Positions 48,231-58,438 are shown, numbered from the stretch's first letter. The stretch is DNA of 64,000 nucleotides from Marisediminicola antarctica (GCF_009930795.1 NZ_CP017146.1:930001-994000); one strand, 5' to 3'. Notes: generated by a model not told the origin, from the letters alone. Numbers and translations: made by a program.

Positions 48231-49805
48231 ATGGATGCAACCACGATCACCAGGCACGCCGAGGTCACCCTCACCGCCGTCACCCTCACCGCCGCCGCCC
48301 CCACCTTCGCCGACGTCGTCGCCGTCGCCCGCCGCGGCGCGCACGTCGTCCTCGCCCCCGACGCCCTCGAGGCCATGGCAGCCTCCCGCGCGGTGATCGA
48401 GTCCCTTGCCGAAGACACCACCCCGCACTACGGCGTCTCCACCGGGTTCGGCGCCCTCGCGACGAGGTTCATCCCGCTGGAGAATCGCCTCGCGCTGCAG
48501 CGCTCCCTCATTCGCAGCCACGCCGCGAGCTCGGGCGCCGAGATCGAGCGCGAGGTCACCCGCGCCACGATGCTGCTGCGCCTGTCTACCCTCGCCACCG
48601 GCCGCACCGGTGTGCGACCGGTCGTCGCGGAGACCTACGCCGCGCTCCTCAACGCCGGCATCACCCCTGTCATCGGCGAATACGGCAGCCTCGGCTGCTC
48701 CGGCGACCTCGCCCCGTTGGCCCACTGCGCCCTCGCGGCGATGGGCGAGGGGGAGGTGCGCGACGAAACGGGACGGATGCTGCCGGCCGCCGACGCGCTC
48801 GCGGCAGCCGGCATCCGTCCGCTCGAGCTGCGCGAGAAGGAGGGCCTCGCGCTCATCAACGGCACCGATGGCATGCTCGGGATGCTCGTGCTCGCGATCA
48901 CCGACCTCCGCGCGCTCGTGACGGCAGCCGACCTCGCTGCCGCGATGAGCGTGGAGGGGCTGCTCGGCAGCACCGCTGTGTTCGCGGCCGACCTGCAGGC
49001 GCTGCGGCCGCATCCTGGACAGGCGGATTCGGCCGCGAACATTCGCACCCTCCTCGCTGGGTCGCCGCTCGTCGCCTCCCACCAGACCGACGAGTGCACC
49101 CGCGTGCAGGACGCCTACTCGCTGCGCTGCGCCCCCCAGGTGCACGGGGCGGTGCGCGACACCATCGCCCACGCCGCCACCGTCGCCGGGCGGGAGCTCG
49201 CGAGCGCGATCGACAACCCCGTCGTCACGGTCGATCGGAGGGTCGAGTCGAACGGCAACTTTCACGGTGCCCCGATCGGCTACGTGCTCGACTTCCTCGC
49301 GATCGCCGTCGCCGACCTCGCGAGCATGAGCGAGCGGCGCACCGACCGATTTCTCGATCAGGCCCGCAGCGGCGGACTCAACCCGTTCCTCGCCGGTGAC
49401 CCCGGCGTCGACTCGGGCCACATGATCGCCCAATACACGCAGGCGGGCATCGTGAGCGAGCTCAAGCGGCTCGCGGTTCCGGCGTCGGTCGACTCGATTC
49501 CGACCAGCGCCATGCAGGAGGACCACGTCTCGATGGGCTGGAGCGCCGCCCGCAAGCTGCGCCGGGGGGTCGACGGCCTCGCCCGTGTCGTCGCGATCGA
49601 GCTGCTCACCGCCGCACGCGGAATCGACATGCGCCGGATGCCGTCAGCGGCGAGCACCGCGGCGGTCATCAGTCGGCTGAGGGAGAACGTGCCGGGGCCC
49701 GGACCCGATCGCTACCTCGCTCCGGATATCCAGGCCGCGGTCGACCTCGTCGTGAGCGGTGAGCTGGTGGCCGCGGCGCGCGGGGTGGCGCCGGAGCTGG
49801 TGTAG
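48231..49805 (+). CDS. hutH: Histidine ammonia-lyase
   Basis: A 524-residue enzyme that removes ammonia from histidine to give urocanate, the first step of histidine use. The MIO-forming tripeptide is C156-S157-G158 in [14 protein letters not shown], the Cys variant known from streptomycete HutH in place of Ala-Ser-Gly. The YGVSTGFG and later QDAYSLRC segments are intact. It is first in hutH-hutU-hutG-hutI. The frame is open from 48012, but the start at 48231 fits the family. Confidence 0.95.
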   Translation: MDATTITRHAEVTLTAVTLTAAAPTFADVVAVARRGAHVVLAPDALEAMAASRAVIESLAEDTTPHYGVSTGFGALATRFIPLENRLALQRSLIRSHAASSGAEIEREVTRATMLLRLSTLATGRTGVRPVVAETYAALLNAGITPVIGEYGSLGCSGDLAPLAHCALAAMGEGEVRDETGRMLPAADALAAAGIRPLELREKEGLALINGTDGMLGMLVLAITDLRALVTAADLAAAMSVEGLLGSTAVFAADLQALRPHPGQADSAANIRTLLAGSPLVASHQTDECTRVQDAYSLRCAPQVHGAVRDTIAHAATVAGRELASAIDNPVVTVDRRVESNGNFHGAPIGYVLDFLAIAVADLASMSERRTDRFLDQARSGGLNPFLAGDPGVDSGHMIAQYTQAGIVSELKRLAVPASVDSIPTSAMQEDHVSMGWSAARKLRRGVDGLARVVAIELLTAARGIDMRRMPSAASTAAVISRLRENVPGPGPDRYLAPDIQAAVDLVVSGELVAAARGVAPELV

Positions 49806-49929
49806 CCCGGCCGCAGCCCACCCGCACCGCAGACCGCCCGCATCCGCCCGCCACCCGCACCGCAGACCGCCCGCCCGCATCCGCCCCGCCCCAACCGCAC
49901 CGCACCGACCCCGAGAAGGAGACAGCCAC
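49806..49929. repeat. C-rich repeated spacer between hutH and hutU
   Basis: A 124-base gap with almost no G-rich runs on this strand. It contains CCCGCACCGCAGACCGCCCG twice (from about 49828 and 49855) mixed with GCATCCGCC units. It ends in the hutU ribosome-binding site GAGAAGGAG. Confidence 0.6.
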
Positions 49930-51585
49930 ATGTCCGCTCCCCGCCCTGTCCGCGCCGCCCGCGGCACCGCTCTGCAGACACTCGGCTGGCCGCAGGAGGC
50001 CGCGCTGCGGATGCTGCAGAACAACCTCGACCCGGAGGTGGCGGAGCATCCGGATGAGCTCGTCGTCTACGGCGGCACCGGCAAGGCCGCGCGCGACTGG
50101 GCCAGCTACGACGCGATCGTGCGCACCCTCACGACCCTGCGCGGCGACGAGACGATGCTCGTGCAGTCCGGACGTCCGGTCGGCGTGATGCAGACTCACG
50201 AGTGGGCGCCGCGGGTGCTGCTCGCGAACTCCAACCTCGTGGGCGACTGGGCCAACTGGGACGAGTTCCGCCGACTCGAGAAGCTCGGCCTCACGATGTA
50301 CGGGCAGATGACCGCCGGGTCGTGGATCTACATCGGCACCCAGGGAATCCTGCAGGGCACCTTCGAGACCTTCGCCGCGGTCGCCGAGAAGCGCTTCGGC
50401 GGCACCCTCGCCGGAACCATCACCCTCACCGGCGGGCTCGGCGGCATGGGCGGGGCGCAGCCGCTCGCCGTCACGATGAACGATGGCGTCGCGATCGTCG
50501 TCGACGTCGACCCCAGCCGCATCGCCCGCCGCATCGAACACGGCTACCTCGACATCGAGGCGCGCTCTGTCGAGCACGCGCTCGAACTCGCGCTGGATGC
50601 CCGGGACGCACGCCGCCCCCTCTCGATCGGGGTGCTCGGCAACGCCGCCGCGGTGTTCCCCGACCTGCTCGCCCGCGGCGCCGAGATCGATATCGTCACC
50701 GACCAGACGAGCGCGCACGATCCGCTCGCCTACCTCCCGCTAGAGGTCAGCTTCGACCAGTGGCATCCGGCCCGCGAGGCCGACCCGATCGGGTTTGCGG
50801 ATGCCGCCCGCCACTCGATGGCCCGCCAGGTCGAGGCGATGGTCGGCTTCCAGAGGGCGGGCGCCGAGGTCTTCGACTACGGCAACAACCTTCGCACCGA
50901 GGCGCGCACGGCCGGCTACGCGGACGCGTTCGCCTACCCCGGCTTCGTGCCCGCCTACATCCGTCCGCTGTTCGCGGAGGGCAAGGGGCCTTTCCGCTGG
51001 GCGGCGCTGAGCGGCGACCCGGCCGACATCGCCGCGACTGACCGCGCGGTGCTCGAGATGTTCCCCGAGAACCGGTCGTTGCAGAAGTGGATCCCGCTCG
51101 CGCAGAAGCGCGTGCACTTTCAGGGGCTGCCCGCCCGCATCTGCTGGCTCGGCTACGGAGAACGGGACCGCGCAGGGCTGCGCTTCAACGACATGGTGGC
51201 CTCGGGCGAGGTCGCCGCGCCGCTCGTCATCGGACGCGACCACCTCGACTCCGGCTCGGTCGCCTCGCCCTACCGCGAGACCGAGGCGATGAAGGACGGC
51301 TCCGACGCCATCGCCGACTGGCCGCTGCTCAATGCGCTGGTCAACACGGCATCCGGCGCCACCTGGGTGTCGATCCACCACGGCGGGGGAGTGGGAATCG
51401 GGCGCTCCATCCACGCCGGCCAGGTCACCGTCGCCGACGGCACCGCGCTCGCGGCGGAGAAGATCGCGCGGGTGCTCACCAACGACCCGGGAATGGGCGT
51501 GATCCGGCATGTCGACGCGGGCTACGGTGAGGCGATCGAGGTCGCCGAGCGGCTCGCGGTGCGCGTGCCGATGCGGGAGGGGTGA
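49930..51585 (+). CDS. hutU: Urocanate hydratase
   Basis: A 551-residue enzyme, the normal length for urocanase. It converts urocanate to 4-imidazolone-5-propanoate with a tightly bound NAD+. Landmarks are [30 protein letters not shown] (NAD-binding region) and the C-terminal [24 protein letters not shown] lies 8 bases before the ATG. Confidence 0.96.
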   Translation: MSAPRPVRAARGTALQTLGWPQEAALRMLQNNLDPEVAEHPDELVVYGGTGKAARDWASYDAIVRTLTTLRGDETMLVQSGRPVGVMQTHEWAPRVLLANSNLVGDWANWDEFRRLEKLGLTMYGQMTAGSWIYIGTQGILQGTFETFAAVAEKRFGGTLAGTITLTGGLGGMGGAQPLAVTMNDGVAIVVDVDPSRIARRIEHGYLDIEARSVEHALELALDARDARRPLSIGVLGNAAAVFPDLLARGAEIDIVTDQTSAHDPLAYLPLEVSFDQWHPAREADPIGFADAARHSMARQVEAMVGFQRAGAEVFDYGNNLRTEARTAGYADAFAYPGFVPAYIRPLFAEGKGPFRWAALSGDPADIAATDRAVLEMFPENRSLQKWIPLAQKRVHFQGLPARICWLGYGERDRAGLRFNDMVASGEVAAPLVIGRDHLDSGSVASPYRETEAMKDGSDAIADWPLLNALVNTASGATWVSIHHGGGVGIGRSIHAGQVTVADGTALAAEKIARVLTNDPGMGVIRHVDAGYGEAIEVAERLAVRVPMREG

Positions 51586-51670
51586 TTGCCGTGCGGGTCC
51601 CGGGCGCGGATGCTGGTGCACGGGCGGTCTCGAGTTGTCGGGGCCGCTCGGGTCCAGTCGAGGAGCACTG

Positions 51671-52555
51671 ATGGCTGAACTGTCCAACGATCCGCTCTGG
51701 CCGCGCGCCGGCGACTGGCCCGCCGGACGCGTCGGCGAGTACACCGACCTCGCGATCCTTGGCATCCCGACCTTCCGCACGTCGCTGTCGCCGAGCGGCG
51801 CCGGTGCGACCCCGACCGCCGTGCGCGCGGCGCTGCGCTACTACAGCGAGTGGGCGGGCGGCTCGCGCTGGCCGAGCATCGCCGACTGGGGCGACGTGCC
51901 AGATCCGGATGGTGACGGCGAGGCCGTCGCCGCCGCGGCCGCTCGTCTCGCCGCGCAGCACTCGTCCCTGCTCATCGTGCTCGGCGGCGACAACGCCGCG
52001 ACCGTGCCCGCCGCCCTCGGTGCCTGGCACGACCGCCTCGACACCGCGGGGCTCGTCACCCTCGACGCCCACCATGACCTCCGCGATGGCGTGAGCAACG
52101 GCTCGCCCGTGCGCCGGCTGCTCGAGGCCGGACTCCACGGAACCCGGGTCGTGCAGATCGGCATCGCCGACTTCGCCAATTCCGCCCAGTACTCCCAGCG
52201 GGCCGCCGAGCTGGGGATCACCGTGATCACGCGGGGGGAGCTGGCACATCGACCCATCGCGGATGCCGTGGCCGAGGCAATCGAGATAGCCGGCGGGGCG
52301 GGCGGCCCAGTGCACGTCGACCTCGACGTCGACGTGTGCGACCGCGCGGTGGCGCCGGGCTGTCCGGCATCCGTTCCCGGGGGTATCTCGGCGGCGGAGC
52401 TGCGCACGGCAGCTCGGGCGGCGGGGCGGCATCCGCTGGTCGAGTCGATCGATCTGACCGAGGTGGATGCGACGGCGGACTCCGCGGACGGTCGCACCGT
52501 GCGCCTCGTCGCGCTGTGCGTGCTCGAGGCGGCGGCCGGATGGGCGGAGAGGTGA
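51671..52555 (+). CDS. hutG: Arginase-family formimidoylglutamase-like protein (HutG type)
   Basis: A 294-residue ureohydrolase-fold protein in the position of formimidoylglutamase, which would give glutamate and formamide. The DAHHD (132-136) and DLDVDVCD (217-224) metal motifs are present, but the first motif reads GGDN (105-108) where most relatives have GGDH or GGGH. I think this is a feature of the actinobacterial hut-linked group, but it could lower metal binding. AGGAG lies 7 bases before the ATG. The stop falls inside a 66-bp tandem duplication shared with the hutI start. Confidence 0.82.
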   Translation: MAELSNDPLWPRAGDWPAGRVGEYTDLAILGIPTFRTSLSPSGAGATPTAVRAALRYYSEWAGGSRWPSIADWGDVPDPDGDGEAVAAAAARLAAQHSSLLIVLGGDNAATVPAALGAWHDRLDTAGLVTLDAHHDLRDGVSNGSPVRRLLEAGLHGTRVVQIGIADFANSAQYSQRAAELGITVITRGELAHRPIADAVAEAIEIAGGAGGPVHVDLDVDVCDRAVAPGCPASVPGGISAAELRTAARAAGRHPLVESIDLTEVDATADSADGRTVRLVALCVLEAAAGWAER

Positions 52556-52659
52556 GCGTGGGTGGTGCGGCCGGCGCCGCTGGCGGCACCGTTGGCGGCG
52601 GCCGGATGGGCGGAGAGGTGAGCGTGGGTGGTGCGGCCGGCGCCGCTGGCGGCACCGTT
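52528..52659 (+). repeat. Perfect 66-bp tandem duplication across the hutG-hutI junction
   Basis: 52528-52593 and 52594-52659 are identical. Each unit contains the hutG C-terminal codons, its TGA and the GTG that can start hutI. Because 66 is a multiple of three, the second copy is read in frame in hutI and adds 22 residues. Confidence 0.9.
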
Positions 52660-54066
52660 GGCGGTGCCGTCGGCGGGTCCGTTGGCGGGGCCGGTTCGCG
52701 GTGGGGCGCGGCCGGTTCGGGATCCGGCGAGGCCGGTTGGGGATCCGGTGGGGCCGGTTCGGGAGCGCGCGCGGCCGGTTCGGGATCCGGCGAGGCGCGC
52801 CCCAGCATCCTGATCGAGAACATCGGCCTGCTCGTGACGCACGATGCCGAGCGCCCGGAGCGCAGCGGCGCCGCGATCGTGATCGAGAACGGACGTGTCG
52901 CGTGGGTGGGCGACTGGACAGGCGCCCCGGATGCCGACGAGCGCATCGACGCGGGCGGACGTTGCGCGATCCCCGGCTTCGTCGACAGCCACAGCCACCT
53001 CGTCTTCGGTGGCGACCGCGCCGCCGAGTTCGAGGCGCGGATGGCCGGGCGCCGGTACGAGGCGGGCGGCATCCGCTCCACAGTCGAAGCGACTCGAGCG
53101 GCGTCCGACGCACAGCTCCTCGCCGGCGCGCGGCGACTGCTCAGCGAGATGCGCGCGCAGGGAACCACGACGGTCGAGATCAAGAGCGGCTATGGGCTCA
53201 CGGTGGCCGACGAGTGCCGCATCCTTTCGCTCGCTCGCACGCTCACCGCCGAGACTACGTACCTCGGGGCGCACGTGGTGCCCGCCGACTACTCCGGGAG
53301 GCGCGACGACTACGTCGCCCTTGTGGAGGGGGAGATGCTCGACGCCTGCGCGCCGCACTCCCGCTGGATCGACGTGTTCATCGATGACGGCGCCTTCACG
53401 GTTGACGAGGCGCGCTCGATACTCACGGCCGGCATCGCGCGGGGCCTCGGCGCACGGGTGCACGCGGGCCAGCTTGGGGTGTCGGGCGGCGTGCGCCTCG
53501 CCGTGGAGCTCGGCGCGGCGAGCGTGGACCACTGCACCTACCTCGCGGATGCCGATGTGGAGGCGCTCGCGGGGAGCGCGGGTGCGGGCGCGATGTCTCG
53601 GGACGCGGGAGGGAGCGCGGGTGCGGGTGCGGTGTCTCGGGACGCGGGAGGCACGGGCGCGGCGGCCGATGCCGCTGGGGTCGGCGCGGTCTGGGCCGGT
53701 ACTGTCGCCACGCTGCTGCCCGGCGTGGAGTTCTCGACGCGGTCCCCGTATCCGGATGCCCGCAGACTGCTCGACGCCGGTGTGCGAGTCGCCCTCGCGA
53801 GCGACTGCAACCCCGGGTCGAGCTACACGAGCTCGATGCCGTTCTGCATCGCGCTCGCGGTGCGTGAGATGGGCATGACTGCCGCCGAGGCGGTACGGGC
53901 CGCGACCCTCGGCGGGGCCCAGGCGCTCCGCCGGACCGATATCGGACACCTCCGCGTGGGCGCCGCCGCCGACATAGTGCTGCTCGATGCCCCGAGCTAC
54001 GTGCACCTCGCCTATCGTCCGGGCGTTCCCCTCGTACATCGCGTAATCGCGTCGAGTACGGAGTAG
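52552..54066 (+). CDS. hutI: Imidazolonepropionase with Gly-rich N-terminal extension and internal insertion
   Basis: The amidohydrolase that opens the imidazolone ring to formimidoylglutamate. Metal ligands are visible: DSHSHL (H147, H149), HAGQ and DH further on, and ASDCNPG. From GTG 52552 it has 504 residues, about 100 more than usual. The first 83 residues are a Gly/Ala/Ser-rich repeat stretch before the normal start PSILIENIG, and a 39-bp tandem duplication adds GSAGAGAxSRDAG twice at about residues 341-366. Alternative GTG starts at 52558, 52618 and 52624 would shorten the tail. The stop codon lies within a dispersed palindromic element. Confidence 0.88.
   Translation: MSVGGAAGAAGGTVGGGRMGGEVSVGGAAGAAGGTVGGAVGGSVGGAGSRWGAAGSGSGEAGWGSGGAGSGARAAGSGSGEARPSILIENIGLLVTHDAERPERSGAAIVIENGRVAWVGDWTGAPDADERIDAGGRCAIPGFVDSHSHLVFGGDRAAEFEARMAGRRYEAGGIRSTVEATRAASDAQLLAGARRLLSEMRAQGTTTVEIKSGYGLTVADECRILSLARTLTAETTYLGAHVVPADYSGRRDDYVALVEGEMLDACAPHSRWIDVFIDDGAFTVDEARSILTAGIARGLGARVHAGQLGVSGGVRLAVELGAASVDHCTYLADADVEALAGSAGAGAMSRDAGGSAGAGAVSRDAGGTGAAADAAGVGAVWAGTVATLLPGVEFSTRSPYPDARRLLDAGVRVALASDCNPGSSYTSSMPFCIALAVREMGMTAAEAVRAATLGGAQALRRTDIGHLRVGAAADIVLLDAPSYVHLAYRPGVPLVHRVIASSTE
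53572..53649 (+). repeat. 39-bp tandem duplication inside hutI
   Basis: 53572-53610 and 53611-53649 differ at two bases. Each encodes GSAGAGA(M/V)SRDAG. The insertion sits between the VEALA and GTVATLLPG segments that are adjacent in typical HutI. Confidence 0.9.
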
Positions 54067-54110
54067 TGGTCGCTGGGTCGCCACACGGGGCGACCACAAC
54101 TCCGTACTCG
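54053..54110. repeat. 58-nt palindromic element, copy 3, overlapping the hutI stop
   Basis: Left arm CGAGTACGGAGTAGTGGTCG (54053-54072), 18-base loop, right arm CGACCACAACTCCGTACTCG (54091-54110), one mismatch. The hutI TAG (54064-54066) lies in the left arm. Same geometry as the two copies near 28.7-29.0 kb. Confidence 0.85.
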
Positions 54111-54263
54111 GCGACACGGCGCTCGCGACAGCTCGCCGAAGCTGGCGCTGTATCCGAAACCGGCGCTGCCGCTGCCGCTCAAGCGGCCGCTGCCGCTCGA
54201 GCCGGCGCCCCTGCATCCGCCCCTGCATCCGCCCCAGCATCCGCATCCGCCCCCCGCATCACG

Positions 54264-54269
54264 TACCGT
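54264..54269 (+). promoter_or_regulatory. Probable -10 box of a leaderless topoisomerase transcript
   Basis: TACCGT fits TAnnnT and ends 6 bases before the ATG at 54276. No ribosome-binding site is present. Upstream, 54210-54262 is a run of GCATCCGCC-like units. Confidence 0.45.
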
Positions 54270-54275
54270 GGACGA

Positions 54276-55244
54276 ATGCCGAGGCTTCGTCGCAGTGACT
54301 CCTCCGGTGCCGGGCTGCGGCGGGTGCGTGCCGGGCGCGGTTTCTCCTACAAGGACGTCGACGGACGCCCGATCACCGACCCAGACCTTCGCGCCCGCAT
54401 CGAGCACCTCGCGATCCCGCCCGCCTGGACCGACGTCTGGATCGCGCCGTACCCGAACGGCCACGTGCAGGCGACGGGCATCGACGCTGCCGGACGCCGC
54501 CAGTACATCTATCATCCGACCTGGCGCGAGCAAAAGGACCGCATCAAGTTCGACCGGGCGCTGCGCCTGGCCGAATCGCTTCCCACGGCCCGCCGCCGGG
54601 TGACGATCGACCTTCGTGGCGACGAACCCACCAAGCAGCGGACGCTTGCGGCGGCGTTCCGGATGCTGGACACGGGGTCGCTCCGCGTCGGGTCCGAGAG
54701 GTACGCCGAGTCGAACGGGAGCCACGGGCTATCGACGCTGCTGTGCGCGCACGCGTTGGTGAGTGGATCGACGGTATCGCTGAGCTTTCCGGCGAAGAGC
54801 GGGCAGCCGTGGGAATCCGACATCACCGACGCCGACCTCGCCACCGTCGTGCGGTCGCTCAAGCGGCGGGGCCCGCGCGCCCGGCTGCTCGCGTACCGCG
54901 CGGATGACGGCTGGCATCCAATCTCCGCGGAGGAGATCAACGACTACGTGCGGGAGCAGACCGGGGGAGAGTTCACGGCGAAGGACTTCCGCACCCTGCG
55001 CGGCACGGTCGCCGCCGCCGTGAGCCTGGCGAAGCACGGCGCGGAGGGCACCAAGTCCCCCAGGTCGAAGGCGCTCGCGCAGGCGATGCGGGATGCTGCG
55101 GAGGTGCTGGGCAACACCCCCGCGATAGCCAGGTCGAGCTACGTCGACCCGCGCGTGGTGGACCACTACAACGCCGGGAACACGATCGACCCGGCGCGAA
55201 CCGAATCGGCGGAGTCGGAGCTGCGCGCACTGCTGTTCCGGTAG
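54276..55244 (+). CDS. DNA topoisomerase IB (poxvirus type)
   Basis: A 322-residue type IB topoisomerase: an N-terminal Topo_IB_N domain (GRGFSYKDVDGRPI, PPAWTDVWIAPYPNGHVQATG) and a catalytic domain with the arginine in KDFRTLRG and the nucleophile Y289 in ARSSYVDPR. It relaxes supercoils of both signs. The frame extends upstream to 54066 through low-complexity sequence; I start at ATG 54276, which begins just before the conserved domain. Bacterial members are patchily distributed. It lies within the island between tuf and rpsJ. Confidence 0.9.
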   Translation: MPRLRRSDSSGAGLRRVRAGRGFSYKDVDGRPITDPDLRARIEHLAIPPAWTDVWIAPYPNGHVQATGIDAAGRRQYIYHPTWREQKDRIKFDRALRLAESLPTARRRVTIDLRGDEPTKQRTLAAAFRMLDTGSLRVGSERYAESNGSHGLSTLLCAHALVSGSTVSLSFPAKSGQPWESDITDADLATVVRSLKRRGPRARLLAYRADDGWHPISAEEINDYVREQTGGEFTAKDFRTLRGTVAAAVSLAKHGAEGTKSPRSKALAQAMRDAAEVLGNTPAIARSSYVDPRVVDHYNAGNTIDPARTESAESELRALLFR

Positions 55245-55347
55245 TGGGGGAGCGCTGAGCTCCTGCACAGCCTCGTGCCGCGCAGTGAAATGCCACCGAC
55301 TGCCCAGACAGCAGCCCTCGGACTCGGGCGTGGGCGAGAGTGAAGCA

Positions 55348-56325
55348 ATGACTGCATCCGATCACACCCGGGCGGCCGACGGCCTGCTGTTCGCGTCAGA
55401 ACTCACGCGCGGGTTCGGCACCGATCTGCGGCCGCGGGGACTGATCCGCGCTGGGCGGTTGTATCGCGTCGCTCGAGGTCAGTACATCGACGCGACCGCG
55501 TGGGCGAATCTCACGGCCGACGACCGGTATGTCGTTCGGGTCGCCGGTGCTGCGCGGGCGCGAAGTGCTTCCATGGTCGTCTCGCACCAGTCAGCGGCGG
55601 CGCTTTGGGGACTGCCGCTACTCGACGGGCGCACGGCGGACGTCCACTTCACGATTGAGCGCGCCTCGGGCGGGCGGTCGGATCCGGGCATCCGGAAGCA
55701 CGCTGTCGGCATCGATGCCGAGGACGTTGTGACGCTCGACGGTCTCCTCGTGACCTCCATCGCGCGAACAGTCGTCGATATCGCGGCAACTCTCGACCTC
55801 ACGGCCGCGGTCGTTGTCGCCGATCGCGCACTCCACCTCGATCGCTTTGGTCATGAGGCGCCGCTCGCGACGCGAGAAGAACTGTTCGGGGTGATCGAGC
55901 GGTCGCTGCCGCTTCGGGGATCGGTCCGAGCTCGAGCGGTAATCGCCTTCGGCACCCACCTGTCGGGCTCGCCCGGGGAATCCGCGAGTCGAGTCAACAT
56001 CGCTCTCAACGGATTTCCCGAGCCGGTCCTCCAGCAGACATTCACGATCGACGGTCGGGAATACGACACCGACTTCTATTGGAGGGAGCAGGACGCAATC
56101 GGCGAGAGCGACGGCAGGGGCAAATACTTTGAGGCGCGTTATCGCCGTGGTCGGTCGCCAGAAGACGTCCACTTTGCGGAGAAGACGCGGGAGGATGCGC
56201 TCCGTCGAAAGGTGCGCGCGTTCACCCGGTGGGACTTCCAGACGGGGATGAGTCAGCAGCGACTCAGGCGGCGGCTCCTTGAACTCGACCTGCCGGTCGG
56301 GCGGCCGCGACTGCTGCGTCACTGA
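55348..56325 (+). CDS. AbiEi/DUF559-like protein with C-terminal endonuclease-fold region
   Basis: A 325-residue protein. The N-terminal part (SHQSAAALWGLPLL, SIARTVVDIA) resembles the AbiEi-like 'type IV toxin-antitoxin' domain proteins common in actinobacteria, and the C-terminal part (YDTDFYWREQDAIGESDGRGKY) resembles DUF559/Vsr-like endonuclease folds with acidic residues and a lysine. No AbiEii toxin gene is next to it, so it is probably not half of a classical toxin-antitoxin pair. ATG 55348 is chosen by the conserved start of the domain. Confidence 0.75.
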   Translation: MTASDHTRAADGLLFASELTRGFGTDLRPRGLIRAGRLYRVARGQYIDATAWANLTADDRYVVRVAGAARARSASMVVSHQSAAALWGLPLLDGRTADVHFTIERASGGRSDPGIRKHAVGIDAEDVVTLDGLLVTSIARTVVDIAATLDLTAAVVVADRALHLDRFGHEAPLATREELFGVIERSLPLRGSVRARAVIAFGTHLSGSPGESASRVNIALNGFPEPVLQQTFTIDGREYDTDFYWREQDAIGESDGRGKYFEARYRRGRSPEDVHFAEKTREDALRRKVRAFTRWDFQTGMSQQRLRRRLLELDLPVGRPRLLRH

Positions 56326-57149
56326 AACGAGCTATCGCGCACCGGCCGGCGGTACTCCAGGCGAGGATGCGCGTCGCGCGCTGCTGAGCGCTGGCCGCGC
56401 ACGGCCGGGAGGCGGCGTGCATCCGGTGTCCGACGCAATGATGCGCTCGTGCGCCGCTTTGCGGGTGCTCTTGTGTGGCGCGTTGTGGGCACCCTCGTGC
56501 GCGCTCGAGGAGAGGGAGTTGAGCCCGGATGCGATGCTGCGGGCGCCGCGCCCGGTTGCGCGGCAGTAACGCGCAAACGCGGGTGTTCGCGCGGCACGCG
56601 GGGTAGGCGCGGGTGTGCGGGTGGCCGGCCACCCGCGAAGTCGCGCGGCACCCGCGTGTGAGCGTCGGACACCCGACGCGGCCTGTGCTGCGCGGGAGTA
56701 ACGCGCTTGCGCGGGCTGCGGATGCCCGACGCGGCCGGTGCTGCGCGGCACCTACGCGCTGGCGCGGGCGGTGTGTGCTCGCGCGGGCGGTGTGTGCTCG
56801 CGCGGGCCTATGCGCTCGCGGCCTATGCGCTCGCGCGAGAGCCGCGGATGCTGTGGGCGCCGTGCCCGGTTACGCGGCAGCAACGCGCGAACGCGGGTGT
56901 TCGCGCGGCACGCGGGGCAGGCGCGGGTGCGCGGGTGGCCGGCCACCCGCGAAGGTGCGCAGCACCCGCGTGTGAGCGTCGGGTGCTGGGGGCGCCGCGC
57001 CCGGTTACGCGGCAGCAACGCGCGAACGCGGGTGTTCGCGCGGCACGCGGGGCAGGCGCGGGTGCGCGGGTGGCCGGCCACCCGCGAAGGTGCGCAGCAC
57101 CCGCGTGGGAGTGCCGGATGCACGACACGCCCAACGCGACACGCCCGGG

Positions 57150-57178
57150 TTGCAGCACACCCGAGACTGTGGCAAACT
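57150..57178 (+). promoter_or_regulatory. Probable promoter of the S10 operon
   Basis: TTGCAG (57150-57155), a 17-base spacer and CAAACT (57173-57178). The -10 box is not ideal, but the -35 and spacing are good and the position upstream of rpsJ fits. Confidence 0.45.
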
Positions 57179-57196
57179 CTCCTAGTTCAACACTTT

Positions 57197-57230
57197 CGGA
57201 TTTACGAATCCGGATCACTGCCAGGCAGTG
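57197..57230 (+). promoter_or_regulatory. Two small hairpins in the S10 leader
   Basis: CGGATT-TACG-AATCCG (57197-57212) and CACTGCC-A-GGCAGTG (57216-57230) lie back to back at the start of the leader. They may stabilise the mRNA or take part in control by a ribosomal protein; this is inference. Confidence 0.4.
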
Positions 57231-57465
57231 CATAGAGCTGAGGCCACGGGCCCGGTTCTAGGCCGCGGGTAGCAGAACACAACACATCCGAAACTCAAGA
57301 CTCGTGCGGTAACGCGTGTGTCCGTGAGGGCGACACGCCCGAGCGCGGGGGTCGGTGAGACTCAAGCAGTAATTGACACCAAAACAGTGGTGCGACAGCG
57401 ACAGCTGAGCAAACCAAGCATCCAATAGCCCAGAGCCACGATGCATTAAAGAGAGTGAGTCACAC

Positions 57466-57774
57466 ATGGCGGGACAGAAGATCCGCATTCGACTTAAGTC
57501 GTATGACCACGAGGTCATTGACAGCTCGGCGCGCAAGATCGTTGACACGGTCACACGTGCCGGCGCGACGGTCGTTGGCCCGGTGCCCCTTCCTACTGAG
57601 AAGAACGTGATCGTCGTGATCCGTTCACCTCACAAGTACAAGGACAGCCGCGAGCACTTCGAGAAGCGCACCCACAAGCGTCTGATCGACATCATTGACC
57701 CGACGCCGAAGGCCGTCGACTCGCTCATGCGACTCGACCTGCCCGCCGACGTCAACATCGAGATCAAGCTCTAG
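57466..57774 (+). CDS. rpsJ: 30S ribosomal protein S10
   Basis: A 102-residue protein of standard length ([19 protein letters not shown] start, HEKRTHKRL-like loop). It also acts in transcription antitermination with NusB. First gene of the S10 operon; 10 bases to rplC. Confidence 0.98.
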   Translation: MAGQKIRIRLKSYDHEVIDSSARKIVDTVTRAGATVVGPVPLPTEKNVIVVIRSPHKYKDSREHFEKRTHKRLIDIIDPTPKAVDSLMRLDLPADVNIEIKL

Positions 57775-57784
57775 GAGGCTCCGG

Positions 57785-58435
57785 ATGTCTATCACCAAGA
57801 CAAGCAAGGGCCTGCTGGGCAAGAAGCTCGGCATGACCCAGGTCTGGGACGAGAACAACAAGCTCATCCCGGTCACCGTCATCGAGATCAGCCCCAACGT
57901 CGTGACGCAGCTGCGCACGCCCGAGATCGACGGCTACTCTGCCGTTCAGATCGCGTACGGCCAGATCGACCCGCGCAAGGTCAACAAGCCCATCACCGGT
58001 CACTTCGACAAGGCCGGCGTCACGCCTCGCCGTCACGTGACCGAGGTTCGCACCGCGGATGCCGCCGAGTACACGCTCGGACAGGAAATCGCGGTCGACA
58101 TCTTCGAGGCCGGCCAGAAGGTCGACGTCGTCGGTACCTCCAAGGGCAAGGGCTTCGCCGGCGTCATGAAGCGTCACAACTTCAAGGGCGTCAGCTCGTC
58201 GCACGGTTCGCACCGTAACCACCGCAAGCCCGGCTCCATCGGCGCCTCCTCGACCCCCAGCCGCGTCTTCAAAGGCATGCGCATGGCCGGTCGTATGGGT
58301 GGCGAGCGCGTCACCGCGATGAACCTCAAGGTTCACGCGGTCGACCTCGACAAGGGCCTCGTCCTGGTCAAGGGTGCTGTTCCCGGAGCCCGCGGCCGCA
58401 TCGTTTTCGTTCGCAACGCAGTGAAGGGGGCGTAA
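57785..58435 (+). CDS. rplC: 50S ribosomal protein L3
   Basis: A 216-residue protein with the [15 protein letters not shown] start and the long loop ([17 protein letters not shown]) that reaches toward the peptidyl transferase centre. AGGAGG lies 6 bases before ATG 57785; the open frame further upstream overlaps rpsJ. Confidence 0.98.
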   Translation: MSITKTSKGLLGKKLGMTQVWDENNKLIPVTVIEISPNVVTQLRTPEIDGYSAVQIAYGQIDPRKVNKPITGHFDKAGVTPRRHVTEVRTADAAEYTLGQEIAVDIFEAGQKVDVVGTSKGKGFAGVMKRHNFKGVSSSHGSHRNHRKPGSIGASSTPSRVFKGMRMAGRMGGERVTAMNLKVHAVDLDKGLVLVKGAVPGARGRIVFVRNAVKGA

Positions 58436-58438
58436 CGC

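Larger units (their letters stand above)
56326..57465. repeat. GC-rich repeat array and leader upstream of the S10 operon
   Basis: This 1140-base stretch has no credible gene. The left part (to about 57110) is extremely GC rich and contains three copies of a unit starting at 56543, 56857 and 56992; the last two are 135 bp apart and nearly identical. Each has a CGCGGGTGGCC/GGCCACCCGCG palindrome (perfect in 56930-56951 and 57065-57086). Short GCGCGGGCGGTGTGTGCTC tandem units lie near 56760-56800. From about 57140 the composition becomes normal: here lie the S10 promoter and a leader of nearly 290 bases. Confidence 0.75.

Noticed and set aside
55348-56325. Type IV toxin-antitoxin module
   Set aside because: Only the AbiEi-like domain is present; no AbiEii-type nucleotidyltransferase toxin is next to it, and the C-terminal part looks like an endonuclease fold.
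56752-57233. Overlapping Arg/Pro/Cys-rich frames on both strands near 56.7-57.2 kb
   Set aside because: Their repeats follow the DNA repeat unit in several frames at once, so they reflect GC-rich repeated DNA and not protein selection.
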